From the NCBI GenBank assembly GCA_963931605.1, contig OZ007031.1, positions 2,046,001 to 2,110,000 of the forward strand: DNA of 64,000 nt, in the 5' to 3' direction. The stretch comes from CALUOB01 sp944322305 (GTDB lineage Bacteria > Actinomycetota > Coriobacteriia > Coriobacteriales > Coriobacteriaceae). The notes below the pieces were generated by a model that saw only the letters and a list, made by a program, of their open reading frames with translations, did no database searches and was not told the DNA's origin. This document shows, piece by piece, positions 45,427 through 53,627 of the stretch. Every line of letters starts with the position of its first letter. Position 1 is the first letter of the stretch. Position numbers and translations under genes: made by a program.

Positions 45427-46166
45427 GAGTTGTCATGCCCTGGCGCGGAACTCACTGGGTGTATAGACGCCTGACGAAGCGCTTCCGCGCGCCGCGCCAA
45501 GGCACAGACAGAGAAGAGGGCATGCTCTTCCGTGCAGTATGTTGCTGCTGCACGGACGGCGGCTGCCATCGGGTCAGCTCCGGGTTCGTCGCAGCTCCGT
45601 AAGAGTTCATCGAAGTGGTTCTCGCCTACGCTTACAATGCGGCCGTTGGTAACTATGCGGTATGGTGAGTTTTCCTCGCAGAGCCTGTTCCACAGCACAG
45701 CACCTGACGCAACGTCGCAGGGTTCAGCGGAAAGCGCGTGTGCTGCGATATCTTGCGGATCAGACGCGCCGACTGAGGAAACGTTACCGTGCTTGGACAT
45801 GTTGACCATGGTGATGTGCGGTGCGTCGTCGCCGCACGTGACGCAAGAGCAAACATATGCAGCGCCGACAGCTTCGTGAGGGCTGTTTGACATCCAGATC
45901 CTCACGGTGTCTGCTTTGCTTATGCGGGCGCCAAATGCCGCGTAACGTTTCTCCATGTCTTCGGGAACGCGTCCGTCGTAGGCAAGAAGTTCGCGCTTTC
46001 TCTGAGCGGGCGAGAAAGGGTTTAGTCTTCCTACGGCTAAGTTGTCAGGCAAAAGGAGCGGTTCTCCAAGGGCAGGGCTCAGCCACTTTGCCATAGTGAG
46101 GGCACCGTCGGCGTTCTCGTCAAAGCAGGCCTCGACAATCATGGAGCGTCTTGCCGGCAAATTCAT
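45423..46166 (-). CDS. DUF1835/DUF3658-like protein
   Basis: The 247-residue protein resembles the DUF1835 family: an N-terminal segment MIVEACFDENADGALTMA, then LLLPDNLAVGRLNPFSPAQRKREL, then a Trp-containing motif VRIWMSNSPHEAVGAAYV, and a C-terminal DUF3658-like half. The function is unknown. Base composition is less GC-rich than its neighbours, suggesting acquisition. It converges with murB, and the two ends overlap by four bases. ATG 46166 has GGAAGAG about ten bases upstream; an in-frame ATG eight codons later is possible. A decayed partial copy lies just upstream (46422-46492). Confidence 0.65.
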   Translation of the reverse strand: MNLPARRSMIVEACFDENADGALTMAKWLSPALGEPLLLPDNLAVGRLNPFSPAQRKRELLAYDGRVPEDMEKRYAAFGARISKADTVRIWMSNSPHEAVGAAYVCSCVTCGDDAPHITMVNMSKHGNVSSVGASDPQDIAAHALSAEPCDVASGAVLWNRLCEENSPYRIVTNGRIVSVGENHFDELLRSCDEPGADPMAAAVRAAATYCTEEHALFSVCALARRAEALRQASIHPVSSAPGHDNS

Positions 46167-46502
46167 AAAGGATCTCTTCCAGGTTGGATAACTCTATCTG
46201 ATTTTGCGAATACACCATCAAGGCTACTGTTTCAATAACGGTGGTGGCACCATCCGTAGCCGGCGGATTGTCTCGGCGAACGCTCTTGCTCTTAGCGAGC
46301 CAACTCCTTTTACATTAAACGCCGCGGAGCAAGGATTGCTCATCTGAATGTCCTGTCTGGCATATTTCACGCCCTTTACGATCCACATAGATCACGCACG
46401 TGCGAACAAACGCGGTACCATGGATGATATGTTGCCGCAGCATGGACGACGGCTGTTATCGGGCCAGTTCCCGGGTTTGTCGAAGTCTTGAATGAGCCAG
46501 TA
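46167..46502. other. Gene-free stretch with AT-richer sequence
   Basis: These 336 bases hold no intact gene and are less GC-rich than the surroundings. The only recognisable content is the remnant at 46422-46492. Confidence 0.5.
46422..46492 (-). pseudogene. Remnant of a second DUF1835/DUF3658-like gene
   Basis: On the minus strand this segment translates to TNPGTGPITAVVHAAATY. That aligns with DEPGADPMAAAVRAAATY of the intact gene (encoded around 45540-45595). The similarity is also clear at DNA level (ATGTTGC-GCA, ACGACGGCTG against ACGGCGGCTG). No frame continues on either side, so only a fragment of the C-terminal part survives. Confidence 0.65.
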
Positions 46503-47702
46503 TTACTGCGCGCTGAGCTCGTCCCAGCGGGTGCTGGCCGTCTCGGCGTTGGCTTCGTCTAAAAAGAGCGCGGCGGTGCCCTCGTGCTCGTCGGCAAGCG
46601 CGCACCCCGCCTCGATCCCCGCCACGAACAGCGTGGTTGAGAGCGCGTCGCCCGCCGTTGAGGTGGGGGAGATCAGCGTGTCGCTCACCACGTCGGTCTC
46701 GACGGGGTAGCCGGTGCGCGGGTCCAGGATGTGCCAGTAGCGCTGGCCGTCCTGTTCAAAGGTGCGCTCGTAAAGGCCGCTTGTCACCACGGAGCAGCTG
46801 CGCACGGTCACGGTGCTCACTACCTTGGTGCCGCCCGGCTCGTTGGGGTCGCGGATACCCACGGTCCAAGCGCTGCCGTTGGGCTTTGAGCCCACAGCCA
46901 GGATGTTGCCGCCCAGGCTCAACAGAGCGCTTTCCACACCGCGCTCGCGCAGCGCCTCTGCCAGCTTGTCGGCGATGTATCCCTTGGCGATGCCGCCCAG
47001 ATCGAGTTTGGCCGCCGGGTCCGCCAGCTGCACGGTGGTGCCGTTTACGCTCACGTTCTCCCAGCTCACATGAGGAAGCGCGGCGGCTATGTCCGCGTCG
47101 GCGGGGCGTACGCCCTCGTCGAAGTCCCACAGCGTGGAGACCGCGCCGATGGTGACGTCGAAGCGCCCTGCGCTCTGCGCGCTCCACTCCACGCCCGCCT
47201 GGATCACCGCGGCGGTTTCGGGGTCCACCTCCACCGGCGCGCCGCCGGCAGCGTTGACGCGCGCGATGTCCGAGGCGCTGTCGTACAGGTCGAACAGCTT
47301 GTCGTAGCGGTTGCACAGCCGCCCCAGCTCGGCGATGGCGCCTTCGTCGTCGTACACGGTGAACTGGCAGAACGTGTCAAAGGCAAAGGTCGAGCCGGTG
47401 TAAGGATCGCCGGGGGTATGGGCGGCTTGTCCTTGCGAACCTGCGCCCGAGTTTGCCCCGTCGTGCGCGCAGCCAACAAGTCCTGGGGCGAGAAGCGCTC
47501 CGGCTCCCAGGGTGGCCAGCGCGCCCACACGGCGGATAAGCGCCCGGCGCGAGAGGGGGCGTGCGGCTGCCGCTTTGCGAGAAGAACCCGGCACGTCCAC
47601 CACCATGTCGAGCGCGCTGGGGACGCTGCGGCAGCTTCTGTTGGCGTCGCCGTTTCCGAGGGGGGCCGTTACCTGGGCAAAACGGGGGCGCGTGCTTCTC
47701 AT
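46503..47702 (-). CDS. apbE: FAD:protein FMN transferase (ApbE), lipoprotein
   Basis: ApbE attaches FMN covalently to Thr/Ser of exported or membrane flavoproteins at the outer membrane face. The 399-residue protein has a twin-Arg-like signal (RR at 52-53) and lipobox LVGC with C78, so it is a lipoprotein. Family motifs are FDLYDSASDIARVN, KLDLGGIAKGY, HILDPRTGYPV and TAGDALSTTLFV. ATG 47702 overlaps the stop of the Gx transporter gene (ATGA). The ~50 residues before the signal are unusually long, and an internal start (M33) is possible. Confidence 0.92.
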   Translation of the reverse strand: MRSTRPRFAQVTAPLGNGDANRSCRSVPSALDMVVDVPGSSRKAAAARPLSRRALIRRVGALATLGAGALLAPGLVGCAHDGANSGAGSQGQAAHTPGDPYTGSTFAFDTFCQFTVYDDEGAIAELGRLCNRYDKLFDLYDSASDIARVNAAGGAPVEVDPETAAVIQAGVEWSAQSAGRFDVTIGAVSTLWDFDEGVRPADADIAAALPHVSWENVSVNGTTVQLADPAAKLDLGGIAKGYIADKLAEALRERGVESALLSLGGNILAVGSKPNGSAWTVGIRDPNEPGGTKVVSTVTVRSCSVVTSGLYERTFEQDGQRYWHILDPRTGYPVETDVVSDTLISPTSTAGDALSTTLFVAGIEAGCALADEHEGTAALFLDEANAETASTRWDELSAQ

Positions 47703-48310
47703 AGCAACCTTCCCTGCGGTACGGCGCGCAGCGCGAGCGAGGTCAGTGCGCCCACGGCAAGGCCCGCCACCACGCCTGACACGGCGAGCATCGGCGCATT
47801 CACCAGCGCCACCGCCGGCGAGAGTAACGCCGCCACGAGCGCGAGCTGCCCGGCGTTGTGCGCCACACCGCCGATAACCGACACCGCAACGAGCGAGAAC
47901 CACCCGCTCTTCTCGGCTAGGATCATAAGTGCCAGCGAGAGAAAGCCGCCGGCAAGGCTGTACAGCATCATGGAGGGGTTTGCGAACAGCAGCCCCGTGC
48001 ACAGCACCTTGGCGAGCATGAGGTAAAAGGCCGGGCGCTCGCCCAGGCGCTCCAGCGCGAAAAGCACCACCGCGTTGCCCAGGCCGAGCTTGACGCCGGG
48101 CACCGTCACCGGCAGGGGGATAAGCGCCTCAACGTAGGCGGCCACTAGCGCCACGCAGGTGAGCAGGCCGTACAGCGCGATGCGCTGCCCGTGCGAGGCT
48201 GCCTGCGCCGGGCGTGCCGGACGCTCCGTGCCGCGCGCTGCGGGCTCGGCCGCGTCGGGTGCGCCTTTGGTTTTCCGGTATGTCTGGTCTGCTCTGGTCA
48301 TGGGCGCCAT
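47699..48310 (-). CDS. Gx transporter / HepT-I family membrane protein
   Basis: The 203-residue protein has a basic soluble N-terminus and about five membrane helices. Characteristic elements are AAYVEALIPLPVTVPGVKLGLGN and the GGVAHNAGQL segment of the Gx transporter family (once annotated as heptaprenyl diphosphate synthase component I). Members usually sit beside ApbE and electron-transport genes, as here, but the transported compound is not established. The ATG at 48310 lacks a clear ribosome-binding site; ATG 48301 is an alternative. Confidence 0.82.
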   Translation of the reverse strand: MAPMTRADQTYRKTKGAPDAAEPAARGTERPARPAQAASHGQRIALYGLLTCVALVAAYVEALIPLPVTVPGVKLGLGNAVVLFALERLGERPAFYLMLAKVLCTGLLFANPSMMLYSLAGGFLSLALMILAEKSGWFSLVAVSVIGGVAHNAGQLALVAALLSPAVALVNAPMLAVSGVVAGLAVGALTSLALRAVPQGRLL

Positions 48311-48471
48311 TATACCGGTATGCTTGGAGGGAATCGACCGTTTCCCGCAGCGCTTTGGCGGCGCGGCGTGCCGGGGTGCCGGCTGCGTTCGCGCGCGTTT
48401 GCGCTTGCTGGCCCCGCGCGCCGTCGCCGCAAGGCTCTGCCCGCTGCGAGGTACGCCAGAAAGGATGCCCC

Positions 48472-48843
48472 ATGGCCGTGTTGTTTATCGAGTACCCGCC
48501 CTGCTCCACCTGTAAAAAGGCCAAGAAATGGCTGGACGAGCACGGGATTGCCCACGTTGACCGCCATATTGTGGAGGAGCCGCCCACCGCGGAGGAGATC
48601 GCCACCTGGCGCGAGCGCTCTGGTCTGCCGCTGCGCCGCTTCTTCAACGCGAGCGGCATGAAGTACCGCGAGCTCGGCGTGAAGGCCCAGCTCGATGCAG
48701 GCATGTCCGACGAGGACGCTTACGCCCTCTTGGCAACCGACGGCATGCTGGTGAAGCGCCCCATCGTGGTGAGCGACGAGGGCGCCGGCACCACCGTGCT
48801 CGTTGGCTTCCGCGAGAAGGACTGGGAGGCGGCGCTGCTGTAA
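48472..48843 (+). CDS. Spx/ArsC-like thioredoxin-fold protein
   Basis: The 123-residue protein belongs to the ArsC/Spx/YffB superfamily. The CxxC pair lies in PPCSTCKKAKKWL (residues 11 and 14), and RPIVVSDEG corresponds to the conserved RP-hydrophobic motif near the C-terminus. Such proteins are arsenate-reductase-like or redox regulators. No ars genes are nearby, so a regulatory or unknown reductase role is more likely. ATG 48472 follows AAAGGAT. Confidence 0.82.
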   Translation: MAVLFIEYPPCSTCKKAKKWLDEHGIAHVDRHIVEEPPTAEEIATWRERSGLPLRRFFNASGMKYRELGVKAQLDAGMSDEDAYALLATDGMLVKRPIVVSDEGAGTTVLVGFREKDWEAALL

Positions 48844-48896
48844 GAGGGCCGTTGCAAATGTGACCGCCTGCGCGGCAAGCGGATGCGTGCCCAACA

Positions 48897-48962
48897 GGGC
48901 CGGGGTGGCAAGGACCCGAAATCCGATATCGGGCGGATTTCGGGTCCTTGCCACCCCGGCCC
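48897..48962. repeat. Perfect 29-bp inverted repeat (66-bp palindrome)
   Basis: Bases 48897-48925 are the exact reverse complement of 48934-48962, with an eight-base loop (ATATCGGG). The arm begins GGGCCGGGGTGGCAAGGACC and ends CGAAATCCG. No T tract follows. It lies 54 bases after the Spx-like gene and could act as a terminator or be a mobile palindromic repeat. Confidence 0.92.
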
Positions 48963-49118
48963 ACGCGTTTCGCTGCACTTCTCGCCCATGCGCTGGAAGG
49001 CGTTTTTGTCACGTCCGCCGCGTCTGCGGCCTTAAGCGCGCGCCTCCTGCTAAGCTGGAGAAGACTCGGCATGAACGCGCGGCACCGCATCGCCGCGCTC
49101 GGCGGAAAGGGTGGGAAC

Positions 49119-49934
49119 ATGGCTATCAGCAAGGCGGAGACCGTCGTGCGCTCTGACAGCGCGCGCGTTGGCTTTATCGGGTTCGGCAACATGGCCACGG
49201 CCATGGCAGAGGGCTTCATCGCCTCGGGCAAGGTGGCGGCGAGCCGCATCTACGCGTGCGCCGGCAACTACCAGCGCCTCATCAAGCGCGCCGAGGCCAT
49301 GGGCGTGCGTCCGCGCAAGGACGCAGAGAGCCTGGTGGCCTCGTCCGACGTGATCATCGTGGCCGTGAAGCCTCACGTGGTTCCCGAGGCCCTGGCGCCG
49401 GTTGCCAAGAAGCTGGGCGACAAGCCCATCATCTCGGTGGCGGCCGGCTGGTCGTGCGCGCGCTACGAGGAGCTGCTGCCCGGCACGCACCACATCTCCA
49501 CCATGCCCAACACGCCCGTGGCGGTGAACGAGGGTATCGTGGTGTGCGAGAGCACCCACACGCTCACTGAGCGCCAAGAGAAGCTGGTGCGCTCGCTTCT
49601 GGAGTCGCTCGGCACGGTGCAGGACATCGACAGCAGCCTGATGAGCATCGCCGGCACGATCTCGGGCTGCTCGCCGGCGTTTGTTGCCATGGTGATCGAG
49701 AGCCTGGCTGACGCTGCGGTGAAGTACGGCATCCCGCGCGCGCTGGCCTATCCGCTGGTGAGCCAAACGGTTGCCGGCACCGCCAAGCTGCAGCTCGCAA
49801 ACGGCACGCATCCCGGCGCCATGAAAGACGCCGTGTGCTCGCCGGGCGGCACCACCATCCGCGGCGTGGCGGCGCTTGAGGAGGCAGGCCTGCGCTCGGC
49901 CTTCATCAAGGCGATCGACGCCATCGAGGGGTAG
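49119..49934 (+). CDS. proC: Pyrroline-5-carboxylate reductase
   Basis: ProC performs the last step of proline synthesis, reducing pyrroline-5-carboxylate with NAD(P)H. The 271-residue protein has the Rossmann motif VGFIGFGNMATAMAEG, the region VIIVAVKPH, and the C-terminal signature PGAMKDAVCSPGGTTIRG (active-site Ser/Thr). ATG 49119 follows GGAAAGGGTGGG. No other proline genes are visible nearby. Confidence 0.95.
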   Translation: MAISKAETVVRSDSARVGFIGFGNMATAMAEGFIASGKVAASRIYACAGNYQRLIKRAEAMGVRPRKDAESLVASSDVIIVAVKPHVVPEALAPVAKKLGDKPIISVAAGWSCARYEELLPGTHHISTMPNTPVAVNEGIVVCESTHTLTERQEKLVRSLLESLGTVQDIDSSLMSIAGTISGCSPAFVAMVIESLADAAVKYGIPRALAYPLVSQTVAGTAKLQLANGTHPGAMKDAVCSPGGTTIRGVAALEEAGLRSAFIKAIDAIEG

Positions 49935-50016
49935 CGCGCCGCTTTCGCGCGCTTAGCCGCACGGTGGCGGCGGTGGCGGGCGGTTGCCCGCGGATATGAC
50001 AGGTAAGATAAGAAAA

Positions 50017-50084
50017 GGTTGGTCGCCCCAACGTCAGCTTAAAGGCCGAAAAAGGCGATTAAGTGGTCGTTGGGGCGACCAACC
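50017..50084. repeat. Near-perfect 26-bp inverted repeat
   Basis: Left arm 50017-50042 and right arm 50059-50084 share GGTTGGTCGCCCCAACG exactly, plus CTTAA at the inner end, with three mismatches between. The loop is 16 bases. It lies in the gene-free space between proC and the small minus-strand membrane gene. Confidence 0.85.
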
Positions 50085-50191
50085 GCGTTTTGGATGACGA
50101 ACATGCGGGCAACGGGCCCGATGTGCGGACGGCATGCCGGGCGATCGGGATGGTCGGGCGACCGGGGCGGCCAGCCAGGGACAGCGGCGCC

Positions 50192-50374
50192 TTAGCCGAA
50201 AAGCCCGCCCCAACCGTCGTCGTCCTTGTCGGACTTGGGGCCGCGGTCTACGTAGAGCTTGCGGGTCTTGCGCTCAGACAAAAACGCCACCAGCGCGAAC
50301 AGCGCGATGCCGCCGATGAAGAGAATCGCCACGCCAGCGCGCGTGCCGAACAAAAAGTTAAAGAAAGCGTCCAT
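50192..50374 (-). CDS. Small single-pass membrane protein
   Basis: This 60-residue protein has one membrane helix (about 13-34) and a charged C-terminus ending DDDGWGGLFG. The minus-strand ATG at 50374 is preceded by AAAAGGTAGGGA, a good ribosome-binding site, which argues it is real. I recognise no family. It is divergent from serS. Confidence 0.65.
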   Translation of the reverse strand: MDAFFNFLFGTRAGVAILFIGGIALFALVAFLSERKTRKLYVDRGPKSDKDDDGWGGLFG

Positions 50375-50500
50375 TCCCTACCTTTTCACCTGTGGGCATA
50401 TTTGCATCAGTATATACTGGCGTGAGGTCACGAGAAGCGCCAAATGCGCGAGGAGGCTAAACGAAACGTTTGCCCGCGAGCGCTTGTTGGAAGGATCGCT

Positions 50501-51787
50501 ATGCTAGATATGAAGTTTGTCCGAGAGAACCCTGACGCGGTTGACGAGGCCATGCGCTCGCGCAACACCACGTGGGACCGCGAGCGGTTCTTCTCTCTTG
50601 ATAACGATCGCCGCGCCGTGATCGTGGAGGTCGAGGAGCTGCAGGCCAAGCGCAACAGCACGTCCAAGGAGATCGGCCAGCTCATGAAGGCGGGCGACAA
50701 GGACGCCGCCGAGGCCGCCAAGGCCAGCGTGCGCGCCATCAACGACCGCGTGGCCGAGCTCAACGCGCGCCGCACCGAGCTGGAGGCGGCCCTGACCGAC
50801 CTCATGGCGCACCTGCCCAACCTGCCGTACAAGAACACCCCGGTGGGCAAGGACGAGACTGAGAACCCCGAGCGTCGTCGCTGGGGCACCCCGCGCGACT
50901 TCGCAGTCGAGGGCTTTGAGCCCAAGGCGCACTGGGACCTGGGCACCGAGCTGGGGATTCTGGACTTCGACCGCGGCTCCAAGCTCTCCGGCGCGCGCTT
51001 CACGGTGCTGGCCGGCGCCGGCGCCCGCCTAGACCGCGCGCTGCAGAACTACTTCTTGAACACGCACATAGCGCACGGCTTCAAGGAGTTCATCCCGCCG
51101 GTGATCGTGAACCGCGAGATCATGTACGGCACGGGCCAGCTGCCCAAGTTCGAGGACGACGCCTACCACACCGGCGAGGATCAGTTCCTGATCCCCACGG
51201 CCGAGGTCGTGCTCACCAACCTGCATGCCGGCGAGGTGCTCGACGCCAAAGACCTGCCGCTGCACTACACCGCGGGCACCCCGTGCTTCCGCGAGGAGGC
51301 CGGCTCGGCTGGCCGCGACACGCGCGGCATCATCCGCCAGCACCAGTTCACCAAGGTCGAGATGGTGAAGTTCGCCACGCCCGAGACCTCCGACGACGAG
51401 CTCGAGAGCATGGTGGCCGAGGCCGAGTTCATCCTGCAGCAGCTTGAGCTGCCGTACCGCGTGATCAGCCTGTGCACCGGCGACCTGGGCTTCTCGGCCC
51501 GCCAGACCTACGACATCGAGGTGTGGCTGCCGAGCTACAACGCCTACAAGGAGATCAGCTCGTGCTCAAACTGCGGCGACTTCCAGGCGCGTCGTGCCAA
51601 CATCAAGTACCGCGACCCCGAGCACTTCAAGGGCACACGCTTCGTGCACACGCTGAACGGCTCCGGCCTGCCCACGGGCCGCACCATGGCCGCCATCATG
51701 GAGAACTACCAGAACCCCGACGGCTCCATCACCGTGCCCGAGGTTCTGCGTCCCTACATGGGCGGCATGGAGAAGATCGAGGCGTAA
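50501..51787 (+). CDS. serS: Seryl-tRNA synthetase
   Basis: SerRS charges tRNA-Ser. The 428-residue protein has the N-terminal long coiled-coil arm (about 25-100), class II motif 2 (TPCFREEAGSAGRDTRG) and motif 3 (GSGLPTGRTMAAIMENYQ). ATG 50501 follows GGAAGGAT; a longer in-frame start upstream is unsupported. It stands alone and ends at a clear terminator. No T-box leader is visible. Confidence 0.97.
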   Translation: MLDMKFVRENPDAVDEAMRSRNTTWDRERFFSLDNDRRAVIVEVEELQAKRNSTSKEIGQLMKAGDKDAAEAAKASVRAINDRVAELNARRTELEAALTDLMAHLPNLPYKNTPVGKDETENPERRRWGTPRDFAVEGFEPKAHWDLGTELGILDFDRGSKLSGARFTVLAGAGARLDRALQNYFLNTHIAHGFKEFIPPVIVNREIMYGTGQLPKFEDDAYHTGEDQFLIPTAEVVLTNLHAGEVLDAKDLPLHYTAGTPCFREEAGSAGRDTRGIIRQHQFTKVEMVKFATPETSDDELESMVAEAEFILQQLELPYRVISLCTGDLGFSARQTYDIEVWLPSYNAYKEISSCSNCGDFQARRANIKYRDPEHFKGTRFVHTLNGSGLPTGRTMAAIMENYQNPDGSITVPEVLRPYMGGMEKIEA

Positions 51788-51827
51788 CCGGCTTCCGGCA
51801 GCCTTTCTGGACACGCTGCCGCTTGCG

Positions 51828-51864
51828 GGCCCCGCGCGCTTTTCGGCGTGCGGGGCCTTTTCTT
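51828..51864 (+). terminator. Intrinsic terminator of serS
   Basis: GGCCCCGCGCGC (51828-51839) pairs with GCGTGCGGGGCC (51846-51857), with one G-T pair, around TTTTCG, followed by TTTTCTT. Confidence 0.9.
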
Positions 51865-51987
51865 GTGCTGAGACAGCGCGGCCAGACGAGAGAGATCACG
51901 GAGCGCGGCGGTGCCGGGTCGCGCAGCGGCACCGGCGGAGAGGCGCGCCGGGGTGTGCGGTGGCGCCAACGAGGGAGGCGCCGGGCG

Positions 51988-52995
51988 CTAGTTGGCCCAG
52001 CGCTCGAAGAAGGCCAGGGCGTTTTCGGCACAGAGCTTGCGCGTGATCTTCTCGCCGAAGCGCTGGGCGAGAAGCTCCTGGAACGCCGGCATGTCGGCGG
52101 CCGTGGCGATGCAGGGCGGGGTGTCGCACCCGTCGAAGTCGCTGCCGAGGGCGATGACGTCCTCGCCGCCGAGCGTAAGCCAGCGGTCCAGGTGGCGCGA
52201 GATGTCGTCGAAGGTGGGCGTGCCGGACTCTGTGATGAACAGGTCGGCGAAGTTGAAGCCCACGAGGCCGCCGCGGTCGCGGATCTCGGCAAACTGCGCG
52301 TCGGTGAGGTTGCGCGGGGCAGGGCACACGGCGCGGCTGTTGGAGTGGCTGGCCACGAAGGGGCGCTCGGCGCGTTTGGCCACGTCAGAGAAGCACGGGT
52401 CGTTGAGGTGCGACACGTCCACGATGACGCCGGCGCGCTCGAGGGCGCCGAGCACGCGGATGCCCGTGTGGCTTAAGGGACGCTCGGTGTCGTGGCCGCT
52501 GGCAAGCGGCCCGGCCCCGTTCCACGAGAGGGACGCCATGAGGACGCCCTCGCGGGCGAGCGTTTCCACCAGCGCCGGCTCGAAGCCGAGCATGCGCGCG
52601 TTCTCGATGGTGCGGACGCCCGCGGTCAGGCCTTGCTCAAGGGCGGGGCGTATCTCGCGGGCGCTGGAGACCAGGCGCAGACGGTCGCGGTGCCGCTCGG
52701 CCTGGGCGGCGAGGTTGTCCATCACGTGGCGGTAAAAGCCCTGCGCCTGCTCGGGCGTTATCTCATCGGGAATGAAGCAGGCAAAGCACTGTGCCCACGG
52801 CGTCTGCGCTATGCCGTCGAGCGAGACGTGGCAGCGGTTGCGGGCGATGCTGCGCACGCCGGCGGGGTCCTGCTCGTCGCCGGGGCCGTAGGCGGCTAAC
52901 CCCGTGGCGCGTTTGAGCGCGTCGGGCAGCGTGGGCCAGGCGAGACGATCGGCGGTGTCGCAATGCAGGTCGAACACGGGGTAGGGGGCGGGCAT
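51988..52995 (-). CDS. Membrane-dipeptidase family (M19) dipeptidase
   Basis: This 335-residue peptidase-M19 (renal dipeptidase-like) enzyme hydrolyses dipeptides, sometimes with D-residues, using two zinc ions. Ligand motifs are complete: FDLHCDT (H11, D13), the His in VDVSHLND, ASHSNSRAVC, and the late ALGSDFDG. No signal peptide is present, so it is probably cytoplasmic. The minus-strand ATG at 52995 is preceded by AAAGGAG. It stands alone between serS and a divergent small gene. Confidence 0.92.
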   Translation of the reverse strand: MPAPYPVFDLHCDTADRLAWPTLPDALKRATGLAAYGPGDEQDPAGVRSIARNRCHVSLDGIAQTPWAQCFACFIPDEITPEQAQGFYRHVMDNLAAQAERHRDRLRLVSSAREIRPALEQGLTAGVRTIENARMLGFEPALVETLAREGVLMASLSWNGAGPLASGHDTERPLSHTGIRVLGALERAGVIVDVSHLNDPCFSDVAKRAERPFVASHSNSRAVCPAPRNLTDAQFAEIRDRGGLVGFNFADLFITESGTPTFDDISRHLDRWLTLGGEDVIALGSDFDGCDTPPCIATAADMPAFQELLAQRFGEKITRKLCAENALAFFERWAN

Positions 52996-53201
52996 GCGGG
53001 CTCCTTTCTATGCGGGCGAGAAGCGCGGGCGCGGAATGCGAGTTGGCGGGTGCGAGGCCGGGCTGGGGCCCGGGCACGGCAAACCCCTCACCATCATAAA
53101 ACTCCGTGCGGACACGTTCACAAAATGAAAAGAACAAATGTTCGTATTGTGGCTCCGCCCATGCTATGGTAAAGCCGTAAACCACGTTGCGAGGAGGGGC
53201 C

Positions 53202-53549
53202 ATGAGCACGCAGTATCCCATCGAGGCCATCTTGTTCCAAAGCGCGGATGACGAGGAGGAGCTTACGGTTTCATGCAGCTACGACGCCTACGGCTTGCGG
53301 GTGCGTCAGGAGAGCGCCGGGGATCTCACCCAGTGGTGCTTTGAGGAGTCGCCGCACGTGCTTTCCGTGAGCGTTCCCACCTTTGAGCTCAAACCGCTGC
53401 TCGATTACCTGCATGTGGACGATCCCGCGCTGCTTCCGCCGCTTTTGGCTGCGGCGTACGGCGACTACGACGCGTCCCAGCGCGTACGCGATCTGCTGCG
53501 CCGGCTTCACGTGCCCTACGAGGTTGCCGAGAGCCCCATCGTGCGGTAG
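53202..53549 (+). CDS. Hypothetical 115-residue protein
   Basis: I do not recognise this protein. It is acidic, predicted mixed alpha/beta, with no signal or membrane helix. A strong GAGGAGGGG ribosome-binding site precedes ATG 53202. The AT-richer 200 bases upstream probably hold its promoter. It lies 78 bases before the FAD oxidoreductase gene and may be co-transcribed with it. Confidence 0.75.
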   Translation: MSTQYPIEAILFQSADDEEELTVSCSYDAYGLRVRQESAGDLTQWCFEESPHVLSVSVPTFELKPLLDYLHVDDPALLPPLLAAAYGDYDASQRVRDLLRRLHVPYEVAESPIVR

Positions 53550-53627
53550 GCGGGTTCGCGCGTACCGTATACTGGTTGCCTGGCTAGGTTACGGGCTTTG
53601 CGTCACGCAGCGAAAGGCGGCTTGTGC

